Below, one piece after another: positions 55,960 through 63,537 of a stretch of 64,000 nucleotides of DNA. Positions within the stretch are counted from its first letter, which is position 1. Every line of letters starts with the position of its first letter. Both the position numbers and the translations under genes were made by a program. The notes beneath the pieces were generated by a model that saw nothing but the letters and a program-made list of their open reading frames with translations, was not told the DNA's origin and did not search any database. Location: NCBI RefSeq assembly GCF_014205295.1, contig NZ_JACHNF010000001.1, positions 5,766,001-5,830,000 on the forward strand, written 5' to 3'. This stretch comes from Kribbella solani. Its GTDB lineage: Bacteria > Actinomycetota > Actinomycetes > Propionibacteriales > Kribbellaceae.

Positions 55960-56730
55960 TTAGAGGTCCAGGTCCCACTCGCTGGCGGGGTTCCGTGGCT
56001 TGTTCTTCTGCTGGTTGCGTTTGCCGCGGGCCGTGAGGTGCCTGCGGTCCTGTGGGAGCTGTGCCTCGGGCGCGTCGCCCGGTAGGTTCCGGACCGCTTC
56101 GTGGGCAGGCCGCTGGGCCTCGTCGACCTCCCGGCGCTGGTCCTCGGCAGCGGCGCGGTGGTCTGCCTCGTCGGCGCCCGCCCGCGCGGCGCGGCCGTAC
56201 GCCTCCTCGGATCGGTAGTACTCGTCCCGGCCGGCCCGCATGTGGGCACGGCCCTCCGCGGCGAGCGCGTCGGCGCCGGGCGCATCCGGCTCGGCGGCGG
56301 CCCGGTCGAGCTCGTCGTGGCCACGGTGCCAGTCGACCCGCTCCCGGGCCTGACCGGCCGCGCCGAGCTTCTCATTGTCGACCCGCTCCTCGGCGGCGCG
56401 GTTCGCGAAGGCGATCTCCTGGGCCCGCGTGGACTCGTCGATGAGCGCCTCACGGCGGCGCCGCTCGGCCAGCTCCGCCTCTTCGCCGGCGATCAGCTCG
56501 AGCTCGTCCTCCCGCGATTCATCGGCCTCCTCGTCCAGGCGCTCCTGCTCTTCCTCGGCGTCCAGTCTGGTCCGGTCGGCGGCCGGGCGCTGGTTGGCTT
56601 CGGCCCGCGCCCGCGCGGCCTGCCGCTCACGAGTGGCCCGCCGCTCACTGGCGGCCTCAGTGTCGTCGTCGCCCTGCTCCTGCTGCGCGGGGTCGAGCGA
56701 AACGAACTGGTCGTCGTCGGTGTCAGGCAT
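55960..56730 (-). CDS. highly charged coiled-coil hypothetical protein
   Basis: A 256-residue protein, about half Glu/Asp/Arg/Lys/Ala, with a heptad pattern from about 20 to 215 and a short basic tail (TARGKRNQQKNKPRN) before SEWDLDL. No signal peptide or TM segment. I do not recognise it. It lies 42 bases after the MATE gene on the same strand and faces the secretion-like operon. An acidic, C-terminally marked helical protein next to a coupling protein could be a substrate or regulator, but that is speculation. Confidence 0.72.
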   Translation of the reverse strand: MPDTDDDQFVSLDPAQQEQGDDDTEAASERRATRERQAARARAEANQRPAADRTRLDAEEEQERLDEEADESREDELELIAGEEAELAERRRREALIDESTRAQEIAFANRAAEERVDNEKLGAAGQARERVDWHRGHDELDRAAAEPDAPGADALAAEGRAHMRAGRDEYYRSEEAYGRAARAGADEADHRAAAEDQRREVDEAQRPAHEAVRNLPGDAPEAQLPQDRRHLTARGKRNQQKNKPRNPASEWDLDL

Positions 56731-56772
56731 GCCGCTCCCTTCCTTACCGGCTAAAGATGCCGTACCGCAGGG

Positions 56773-58095
56773 TCAGCGGACAGCGCCTGTGACCAGCCAA
56801 TTGTCGCGCCGTTCGCGGGTGGTCAGGGTCAGGAAGCGCAGCAGCATGTACCCGCCGAATGCCCACCACAGCGCGACGATTCCGCCGCCGAACCAGAGCA
56901 CCAGAAGCGCGAGCGGCACGTACAGCACCAAGGCGATCACCCCGGCCAGGGCCAGATACCGGCCGTCGCCCGCGCCGATCAGTACGCCGTCCAGGACGAA
57001 GACGACACCGTTCACCGGCTGCCAAAGCGCGGCCACGATCAGTACGGCGGCGAGCGTACGGCGTACGTCCGGATCGCTCGTGAACCACGGGACGTACACA
57101 TCGCGCAGACCCCACAGCGCGAGGCCACCGATCAGGCCGGAGAACAGGCCCCACCACATCATCCGGCGGGTGATGGCCCGCGTACCGGCCACGTCGCCGG
57201 CGCCGAGCGCGCGGCCGGTGAGCGCCTGCGCGGCGATCGCGATCGCGTCCAGCGCCAGCGCCAGGAACGACCAGAGCGTGAACGCGACCTGGTGCGCCGC
57301 GACCGAGGTGGTCCCGAGCGCGGTGGCGACGAAGGTGAGCAGGATGATCGCGGCCCGCAGCGTCAGCGTACGGACGATCAGCGGTACGCCCAGCTGCGCC
57401 GACGCGAGGATGCCCGCGCGGTCGGGGCGCAGCTTGGCGCCGTCCCGGCGGGCGCCGCGGACCACGACCACGACGAGCGCGATGCCGGCGCCGGTCTGGG
57501 CCAGCGCGGTGCCTAGGGCGGAGCCGGCGATGTTCAGGTGGAGGCCGTACACGAGCAGCACGTTCAGCCCGATGTTGGCGAGGTTGGCGGTGATCGCGAC
57601 GACCATCGGGGTCCGGGTGTCCTGGAGGCCGCGGAGTACGCCGGTGGCGGCCAGCAGGAGCAGCATCGACGGGATGCCGATGCAGGAGATCCGCAGGTAC
57701 GTGACCGCGTAGTCCGCGACGTCCGGTGACGGTTCGAACGCGGCGATCGCGTGCGGCGCGAGGAGCACGCCGAGCAGCGCCAGTACGACGCCGAGGACCA
57801 GCGCCAGCCACAGCCCGTCGATGCCCTGGGCGAGTGCGCCCTTGTGGTCGCCGGCGCCGATCCGGCGGGCGACCGCGGAGGTGGTGCCGTAGGCGAGGAA
57901 GACACAGACGCCGACGAGGGTCTGCAGGATGGTGCCGGCGACGCCGAGCGCGGCCAGCTGCGGCGTACCGAGATGGCCGACGATCGCGGAGTCCGCGAGC
58001 AGCATCAACGGTTCCGAGACCAGGGCGAAGAATGCCGGAACGGCCAGCCGGAGGATCTCCCGGTCCTGCGCCGGCACCCATCGTCGAGGTCTCAC
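56773..58095 (-). CDS. MATE-family efflux transporter (DinF-like)
   Basis: A 440-residue protein with 12 TM helices. REILRLAVPAFFALVSEPLMLLADSAIVGHLG at the start and GLQDTRTPMVVAITANLANIGLNV in the first half are MATE signatures; the second half repeats them (AHQVAFTLWSF, RALGAGD). It exports cationic compounds using Na or H gradients. In Streptomyces, as I recall, a MATE gene also lies between rplI and dnaB, so this is the original right-hand neighbour of rplI. Confidence 0.93.
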   Translation of the reverse strand: MRPRRWVPAQDREILRLAVPAFFALVSEPLMLLADSAIVGHLGTPQLAALGVAGTILQTLVGVCVFLAYGTTSAVARRIGAGDHKGALAQGIDGLWLALVLGVVLALLGVLLAPHAIAAFEPSPDVADYAVTYLRISCIGIPSMLLLLAATGVLRGLQDTRTPMVVAITANLANIGLNVLLVYGLHLNIAGSALGTALAQTGAGIALVVVVVRGARRDGAKLRPDRAGILASAQLGVPLIVRTLTLRAAIILLTFVATALGTTSVAAHQVAFTLWSFLALALDAIAIAAQALTGRALGAGDVAGTRAITRRMMWWGLFSGLIGGLALWGLRDVYVPWFTSDPDVRRTLAAVLIVAALWQPVNGVVFVLDGVLIGAGDGRYLALAGVIALVLYVPLALLVLWFGGGIVALWWAFGGYMLLRFLTLTTRERRDNWLVTGAVR

Positions 58096-58129
58096 CGAGG
58101 CAGGTTACCCAGAGGCTCCGGGGAACGGC

Positions 58130-58385
58130 GGTCCGGTGACCAAGCCGTGGCTCCCGCCACGATGCGGTGCCGCTGATGAACTGGCCGTCAAGAACAAGCC
58201 GGCCCCCGTCGAGAGTGGGGGCAGTTCGGCAGCAGCATCTGGTGCGCCCAGTACTACGCCCTCAGCCGGCAAGAACGACTCCGGAGGGACCAAGGCGGTG
58301 GCCCTGCTGATCCGGGTGGAGGCCGACCCGCCGAACCGCCGAGGACAACTGCATCCCGATCGGGCCGATCACACCCAAGTCCTGA
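58130..58385 (+). pseudogene. possible gene remnant with frameshift
   Basis: One frame reads a Ser/Ala/Thr-rich segment (KNKPAPVESGGSSAAASGAP, then TKAVALLIRVEAD); at about 58320 a change of frame continues EDNCIPIGPITPKS and a TGA at 58383. Both parts look coding-like but no single frame joins them and there is no good start. It may be the tail of a lost lipoprotein or secreted protein. Low certainty. Confidence 0.3.
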
Positions 58386-58437
58386 CGCCCTGGCCCAGGC
58401 TGGCGGCGGGTCTTGGAAATTCGTCTCGTACTTTTTC

Positions 58438-58555
58438 TTCTCCACAGTTGTGAACTGGAGAAACCGCAGGTCAGGGCCAGGTTATTAGTTGTTGTCCCCA
58501 GTTATCCACAGGGTTGTGCCCAACCTGTGCACAGCCTGGTCCGGGGTTATCCACG
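58438..58555. promoter_or_regulatory. cluster of DnaA boxes upstream of dnaB
   Basis: TTATCCACA at 58502-58510 is a perfect DnaA box; TTATCCACG at 58547-58555 and TTCTCCACA at 58438-58446 differ by one base. They lie 230-350 bases before the dnaB start, so DnaA may control dnaB or be titrated here. No AT-rich unwinding region follows, so this is not oriC. Confidence 0.75.
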
Positions 58556-58785
58556 GTTCGTACACACCCCCTGTGGACGTCCAAGTGGCCAGCGGCGACG
58601 GGACCGGCGTACGGTCGCGAGGCTGGTGCCGGAGTCAGCGCCGGAAACTGTCGGCGGGCCTGACTATGGTTCGAGCAGGTGTTCGAACCCGGCTCGCGGG
58701 TGGTCGGCTTGCGAGTGACCGGGCTTGCGGGTGGTTTCGGCTCGCGGGTGGTCTGGGGCAGCGGCGAACGAGGAGGTCGGGCGAA

Positions 58786-61700
58786 GTGAGCGTGGCGGAG
58801 TTCCGCGGGGGCCAGGACGACGGCCACGAAGAGCGCGGCCCGGCGATGGGCTTCGACCGCACCCCACCGCAGGACCTGGCCGCCGAGCAGTGCGTGCTCG
58901 GCGCGATGATGCTCAGCAAGGACGCGATCGCGGACGTGATCGAGACCCTGCGCGGCACCGACTTCTACCGGCCGGCGCACGAGAGCGTCTTCGACGCGAT
59001 CACCGACCTGTACGCGCGGGGTGAGCCGGCCGACGCGATCACCGTCGCCGCCGAGCTGACCAAGCGCGGCGACATGGCCCGGATCGGCGGCGCGCCGTAC
59101 GTACACACCCTGGTCGCCTCGGTCCCGCTCGCGGCAAACGCCAGCTACTACTCCCACATCGTCCGGGAGAAGGCGATCCTGCGCCGCCTGGTCGAGGCCG
59201 GCACCAAGATCGTCCAGCTCGGGTACGCGGGTGAGGGCGAGGTCGACGATGTCGTCGACGAGGCGCAGGCGGAGATCTACTCGGTTACCGAGAAGCGCAC
59301 CGCCGAGGACTACGCGCCGCTGAAGGACATCATGGAGGGCACCCTCGACGAGATCGAGGCGATCGACTCCCGTGGTGACGCGATGGTCGGCGTACCGACC
59401 GGGTTCACCGACCTGGACGAGCTGACCAACGGGCTGCACCCCGGCCAGATGATCATCGTCGCGGCCCGGCCCGCGATGGGCAAGGCGCTCGCGCTCGACA
59501 CCGCGCTGCCGACGCCGACCGGCTGGACCACGATGGCCGAGGTGGCGGTCGGCGACCAGCTGCTGGACGCCGACGGGCTGCCGACCACGGTGGTCGCCGC
59601 GACCGAGGTGATGGTGGACCGGCCGTGCTTCCGGCTGTCGTTCTCCGACGGCAGCGCGATCGTCGCCGACGCCGAGCACCAGTGGCGGGTCGAGGACGGT
59701 GGCCGCCCGGTCATCTGCACCACCGCCGACCTTTACACGGCGATGTCGGCCAGCCCCGGTCTGACCCCGTCGATTCCCGGCTCGGCGCCGCGGCAGATCG
59801 CCGGCCACGGCTTCCCGGCCGCGCTGACCGGTGAGGGTGAGCGCCGGCTCGAGTGGGTCGACCCGGTGGACAGCGTGCCGGTGCGCTGCGTCGAGGTGGA
59901 CAACCCCGATCACCTGTACCTGGCCGGCAAGACGATGATCCCGACCCACAACTCCACCCTCGGCCTGGACTTCGCCCGCTCCTGCTCGATCCGGCACGGC
60001 CTGACCTCGTGCATCTTCTCGCTGGAGATGAGCCGCAACGAGATCACCATGCGTCTGCTCTCGGCCGAGGCGAAGGTCCCGCTGCACCACATGCGCAACG
60101 GCAAGATGACCGACGAGGACTGGGCCCGGCTGGCCCGCAAGATGGGCGAGGTCTCCGAGGCCCCCCTCTTCATCGACGACTCGCCGAACCTGACCATGAT
60201 GGAGATCCGCGCCAAGGCCCGCCGCCTGAAACAGCGGCACGACCTCAAGCTGATCATCATCGACTACCTCCAGCTGATGACCTCGGGCAAAAAGGTGGAG
60301 TCCCGCCAACTCGAAGTCTCCGAGTTCTCCCGCTCCATCAAACTCCTCGCCAAAGAACTCGAACTCCCCGTAGTAGCCATCTGCCAGCTGAACCGAGGCT
60401 CCGAACAACGCTCCGACAAACGCCCCATGGCCTCCGACCTCCGCGAATCCGGCTGCCTGACCGCGGACACCCGGTTGCTGCGGGCGGACACCGGCGCGGA
60501 GATCTCGCTGGGGGAGTTGCTGGCGACGGACACTCGCGACATCCCGGTCTGGTCGCTCGACGACCGGTTGAAGCTGGTGCCGCGTACGCTCACGCATGCC
60601 TTCCCCAGCGGGGTGAAGGAGGTTTTCCGGCTGAAGCTCGCCTCCGGCCGGGAGATCAAAGCGACCGCGAACCATCCGTTCCTTACCTACGACGGGTGGA
60701 AGCCGCTCGGCGAGCTGGCGCCCGGTGCCCGGCTCGGATCGCTTCGGCATGTCCCGGCGCCGCTTCAGGCGCAGCCGTGGGACGAGGACGAGTTGACGAT
60801 CCTGGCGCATCTGCTGGGGGACGGTTCGTTCGTCAAGCGTCAGCCGATCCGGTACGCGAGCATCGACGAGGCGAATCTGACCGCGGTCGCCGAGGCGGCG
60901 CAGCGGCGTTTCGGCATCACCGCGATCCGCGACGAGTACGCCGCCGCCCGCGTGACCACGCTCCGCCTGCCGGCGCCGTACCGGCTGGCCCGCGGTAAGC
61001 GGAACCCGATCGCGGCCTGGCTGGACGAGCTCGGACTGTTCGGCCTGCGCAGCCACGAGAAGTTCGTCCCGGATGGCGTCTTCGGGCTTCCCAAGGAGCA
61101 GACCGCCCACTTCATCCGCCACCTGTGGGCAACCGACGGCTCGATCCGCTGGGACGCGAAGGTGGGTCAGGCCCGCATCTATTACGCCAGCACCAGCCGC
61201 CGCCTGATCGACGACCTCGCTCGCCTCCTCCTCCGCCACAACATCTTCAGCCGGATACATCTGGCTCGGAAATCGGGCTATCGGGATTGTTACCACTTGA
61301 CAATCGATGGCGTGCAGAACCAGCAGCGTTTCTGCAATGAGATTGGTGTTCACGGCTTGCGTGGCGCAAAGGTGCGAGAAGTGCAGGTCCACCTGCGGCA
61401 GATCAAAGCTGCACCAAAGCTTGATACGGTGCCAATTGCTGTCTGGGATCAGGTGAAGGCTGCGATGCATGCTCGTGCAATGACGAAGACGGCACTGGCG
61501 ACCGCGCTCGGCCGGAGGAACGCGGGTCGACTGTTTGCAGGCGCGCCGACACGGCAGCGCCTTGCCGATATCGCCAGTATCTTGGATGTTTCCGACCTCG
61601 AATTGATGGCGACTAACGACGTCTTCTGGGATTCGATTGTCTCCATTGAGAGCATCGGCGAGCAAGAAGTATTCGATGCGACGGTTATGGGAACGCACAA

Positions 61701-61917
61701 TTTCGTCGCTAATGGAATCGCTCTACATAATTCGCTCGAGCAGGATGCCGACATGGTGATTCTGTTGCATCGGGAGGATGCGTACGAGCGGGAGTCGACG
61801 CGGCCGGGGGAAGCTGACTTCATCGTGGCCAAGCACCGTAACGGCCCGACGGCCGACGTCGTCGTCGCCTTCCAGGGCCACTACTCCCGCTTCGTAGACA
61901 TGGCCCACGACGGCTGA
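58786..61917 (+). CDS. dnaB: replicative DNA helicase DnaB with two inteins
   Basis: The precursor is 1043 residues; removing inteins of 156 and 426 leaves a 461-residue helicase, the normal size. N-terminal primase-interaction domain (PPQDLAAEQCVLGAMMLSKD), then the RecA-like motor. Intein 1 splits Walker A (RPAMGK / STLGLDFARS); intein 2 splits DLRESG / SLEQDADMVILLHRE. LIIIDYLQLM is Walker B. GTG 58786 follows AGGAGG at 58771-58776; upstream in-frame sequence is Arg/Ser-rich and not DnaB-like. Active helicase depends on both splicing events. Confidence 0.96.
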   Translation: MSVAEFRGGQDDGHEERGPAMGFDRTPPQDLAAEQCVLGAMMLSKDAIADVIETLRGTDFYRPAHESVFDAITDLYARGEPADAITVAAELTKRGDMARIGGAPYVHTLVASVPLAANASYYSHIVREKAILRRLVEAGTKIVQLGYAGEGEVDDVVDEAQAEIYSVTEKRTAEDYAPLKDIMEGTLDEIEAIDSRGDAMVGVPTGFTDLDELTNGLHPGQMIIVAARPAMGKALALDTALPTPTGWTTMAEVAVGDQLLDADGLPTTVVAATEVMVDRPCFRLSFSDGSAIVADAEHQWRVEDGGRPVICTTADLYTAMSASPGLTPSIPGSAPRQIAGHGFPAALTGEGERRLEWVDPVDSVPVRCVEVDNPDHLYLAGKTMIPTHNSTLGLDFARSCSIRHGLTSCIFSLEMSRNEITMRLLSAEAKVPLHHMRNGKMTDEDWARLARKMGEVSEAPLFIDDSPNLTMMEIRAKARRLKQRHDLKLIIIDYLQLMTSGKKVESRQLEVSEFSRSIKLLAKELELPVVAICQLNRGSEQRSDKRPMASDLRESGCLTADTRLLRADTGAEISLGELLATDTRDIPVWSLDDRLKLVPRTLTHAFPSGVKEVFRLKLASGREIKATANHPFLTYDGWKPLGELAPGARLGSLRHVPAPLQAQPWDEDELTILAHLLGDGSFVKRQPIRYASIDEANLTAVAEAAQRRFGITAIRDEYAAARVTTLRLPAPYRLARGKRNPIAAWLDELGLFGLRSHEKFVPDGVFGLPKEQTAHFIRHLWATDGSIRWDAKVGQARIYYASTSRRLIDDLARLLLRHNIFSRIHLARKSGYRDCYHLTIDGVQNQQRFCNEIGVHGLRGAKVREVQVHLRQIKAAPKLDTVPIAVWDQVKAAMHARAMTKTALATALGRRNAGRLFAGAPTRQRLADIASILDVSDLELMATNDVFWDSIVSIESIGEQEVFDATVMGTHNFVANGIALHNSLEQDADMVILLHREDAYERESTRPGEADFIVAKHRNGPTADVVVAFQGHYSRFVDMAHDG
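59485..59952 (+). mobile_element. DnaB intein 1: class 3 mini-intein in the Walker A loop
   Basis: 156 residues, no endonuclease domain. It starts with Ala rather than Cys/Ser (ALALDTALPTPTGW) and ends MIPTHN before Ser+1. Class 3 inteins are defined by a Trp-Cys-Thr set: here W67 (ADAEHQW), C135 (VRCVEVDNPDHLYL) and T154 (PTHN). The Cys is the initiating nucleophile in this class. GC content and codons match the host gene, suggesting long residence. Confidence 0.92.
60454..61731 (+). mobile_element. DnaB intein 2: class 1 intein with LAGLIDADG homing endonuclease
   Basis: 426 residues from Cys1 (CLTADTRLLRADTG) to the final HN before Ser+1. Block B is TANHPFLT; blocks F/G are VFDATVMGTHNFVANGIALHN. 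Endonuclease motifs: LAHLLGDGSF (about 117-126) and LWATDGSIRW (about 224-233), each with an Asp, so it may be active. Residues about 340-375 (MTKTALATALGRRNAGRLF and following) resemble an XRE-type HTH. From about 61245 to 61731 the DNA is clearly less GC-rich than the rest of dnaB. Confidence 0.93.
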
Positions 61918-61918
61918 G

Positions 61919-62551
61919 TCACCGGGGTTTCCACAGGGTGGCTGAGGTTGATTCTTGGGATAGTAGGCGTAGGGACGCGATCAGGGTTTCGCCGAGGATG
62001 GTGCCGATGATTACGGACTCGGCTAGTTGGTCGCGGGTGGGGTTGGTGGTTACGGATGCGACTTCTAGTTGGGTGAAGGTTTCGACGGCGTCGGCGTAGG
62101 CGTCGAGGTGGTCGGCGAGGTTGGTTTGGCCGAGGGTTTCCATTGCGGCGAGCGTGTCGATCAGGGTGGCCAGGGCGGGGGCGTCGGGTTCGACCGACCA
62201 CTGGCGGTCGTGGATCAGGGCCTGGACGCGGGCGGTCGCGGCGGCGCGGGCCTCGGGGGTGGTGGTGACGCGGCGGGGCGGGGTGAGGGCGCGGTGCGCG
62301 CGGCCGATCTGGTCGTGCAGGGATTCGGTGTCGTTGTCGAGTGACCTGAGGATCTCCTTCACCTGCGCCACCGGGACCTGAGCCAGGTCGATCAGCGCGC
62401 GGATCAGGCGCAGCCGGCGGACGTGCGCCGCGCCGTACGCCGCCTGGTTCGGGCTGCTCAGCTCGCCCGCGGGCAGCAGGCCTTCGCGCAGGTAGTACTT
62501 GATCGTCGGCACCGGGACGTCCGTCGCCTTGCTGAGTTCCCCGATTCGCAT
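61919..62551 (-). CDS. MerR-family transcriptional regulator
   Basis: A 210-residue protein. N-terminal HTH with wing: MRIGELSKATDVPVPTIKYYLREGLLPAGE, AAYGAAHVRRLRLIRALIDL; then the coiled coil and a helical effector domain of about 120 residues without metal-binding Cys. ATG 62551 follows GGAAGG. Divergent from the DoxX-like gene; its stop lies 2 bases past dnaB's stop on the other strand. Confidence 0.93.
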   Translation of the reverse strand: MRIGELSKATDVPVPTIKYYLREGLLPAGELSSPNQAAYGAAHVRRLRLIRALIDLAQVPVAQVKEILRSLDNDTESLHDQIGRAHRALTPPRRVTTTPEARAAATARVQALIHDRQWSVEPDAPALATLIDTLAAMETLGQTNLADHLDAYADAVETFTQLEVASVTTNPTRDQLAESVIIGTILGETLIASLRLLSQESTSATLWKPR

Positions 62552-62575
62552 CCGCTTGCCTTCCTGTTGTCTCTG

Positions 62576-62617
62576 ATGGATAGTATCAGTATCCATAAGC
62601 GGATACCTTCGCTATCC
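62576..62617. promoter_or_regulatory. two operator sites between merR and the DoxX-like gene
   Basis: ATGGATA-N7-TATCCAT (62576-62596) and GGATA-N7-TATCC (62601-62617) share the core GGATA-N7-TATCC with identical spacing. They fill the divergent promoter region, so the MerR protein probably binds both and controls both directions. Confidence 0.8.
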
Positions 62618-62635
62618 ATTAAGGAGATGACACGG

Positions 62636-63139
62636 ATGATCCCCCTGGTGCTGATCCTCGCGACGCTGGGGTTCCGCGGGCTGGGCGTACTCGGCGTCCG
62701 CCGGTTCGCGACCTGGCCGGGGAGCGCGGCGTACGGGATGGCGCTGATGCTCCTGTTCACCGCGAGCGCGCATTTCGTCCCGTCCACCGTGACGGTGGTG
62801 CCGAACCACGCCGACATGGTCCGAATGGTCCCGCCTTTCCTCCCGTACGCCGGTGCGCTCGTCTACCTCACTGGCGTACTCGAACTACTCGGTGCCGTCG
62901 GACTGTTGCGCGCTGCAACCCGCAGACCGGCCGGGTACGCGTTGGCGGCGCTCTTCGTTTCCCTGCTTCCGGCCAACATCCATGCCGCCGTCGCCGACGT
63001 GCCGTTCGCGGGTGGCGCGGCGACACCGCTCTGGCAGCGCATCCCGGAGCAGATCCTCTACCTGGCCGTAGCACTCTGGATAGCGCGGACGGCGAACACC
63101 CGCACCACCACACCAGTCGAAGAGAGCGTGTACTCATGA
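62636..63139 (+). CDS. DoxX-like membrane protein
   Basis: A 167-residue protein with four TM helices; MALMLLFTASAHFVPS, MVRMVPPFLPYAGALVYLTG and VLELLGAVGLL are DoxX-like features (PF07681/PF13564). DoxX members act in redox or envelope functions; the role here is unknown. ATG 62636 follows AAGGAG. ATGA overlap with the next gene. Confidence 0.85.
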   Translation: MIPLVLILATLGFRGLGVLGVRRFATWPGSAAYGMALMLLFTASAHFVPSTVTVVPNHADMVRMVPPFLPYAGALVYLTGVLELLGAVGLLRAATRRPAGYALAALFVSLLPANIHAAVADVPFAGGAATPLWQRIPEQILYLAVALWIARTANTRTTTPVEESVYS

Positions 63140-63537
63140 GCGACGCATCCCGGATTCTTGCCGGCGTCATCCTGCTCACCGTCGTGACGATCCAGTTCGG
63201 CGGCTACTTCATGACCAAGATCGTCCGCGGCCAGGTGCCGATGACCGATTTCCAGAAGAACTTCGCCCGGGCCGGGCACGCGCATGCCGGCGTGCTGGTC
63301 ATCCTCAGCCTGGTCGGCCTGCTCTGCGTCGACCAGACGAACCTGGGCGGTTTCCTGCTCTGGGTCGCGCGGCTGGCGATACCGATCGCGGCGATCCTGA
63401 TGTCCGGCGGCTTCTTCGCGTCGTCGGCCGGCAAGGACCGGACCCAGCCGAACCAGTTCATCTGGGTGCTCTGGCTCGGCGCCGCGTCACTGGCGGTCGG
63501 CGTGCTCACCCTCGGCATCGGCCTGATCGTGGCCTAA
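63136..63537 (+). CDS. hypothetical four-TM membrane protein
   Basis: A 133-residue protein with four TM helices, a His-rich ARAGHAHAGVLVILSLVG segment in TM2 and SGGFFASSAGKDRTQPNQF before TM4. The family is not certain. It is translationally coupled to the DoxX-like gene and thus under the same MerR-type control. Overlaps the facing WYL gene by 51 bases at the 3' ends. Confidence 0.82.
   Translation: MSDASRILAGVILLTVVTIQFGGYFMTKIVRGQVPMTDFQKNFARAGHAHAGVLVILSLVGLLCVDQTNLGGFLLWVARLAIPIAAILMSGGFFASSAGKDRTQPNQFIWVLWLGAASLAVGVLTLGIGLIVA

Noticed and set aside
43737..56730. Complete integrative conjugative element
   Set aside because: No relaxase, integrase, excisionase, replication initiator or flanking att repeat seen in the window.
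58438..58785. oriC next to dnaB
   Set aside because: Only three DnaA-box-like sites, no AT-rich unwinding tract and no dnaA/dnaN genes; more consistent with dnaB regulation or DnaA titration.
58471..61698. Minus-strand frame of 1075 residues opposite dnaB
   Set aside because: Open only because of GC-rich third positions; dnaB plus two inteins accounts for the locus fully.
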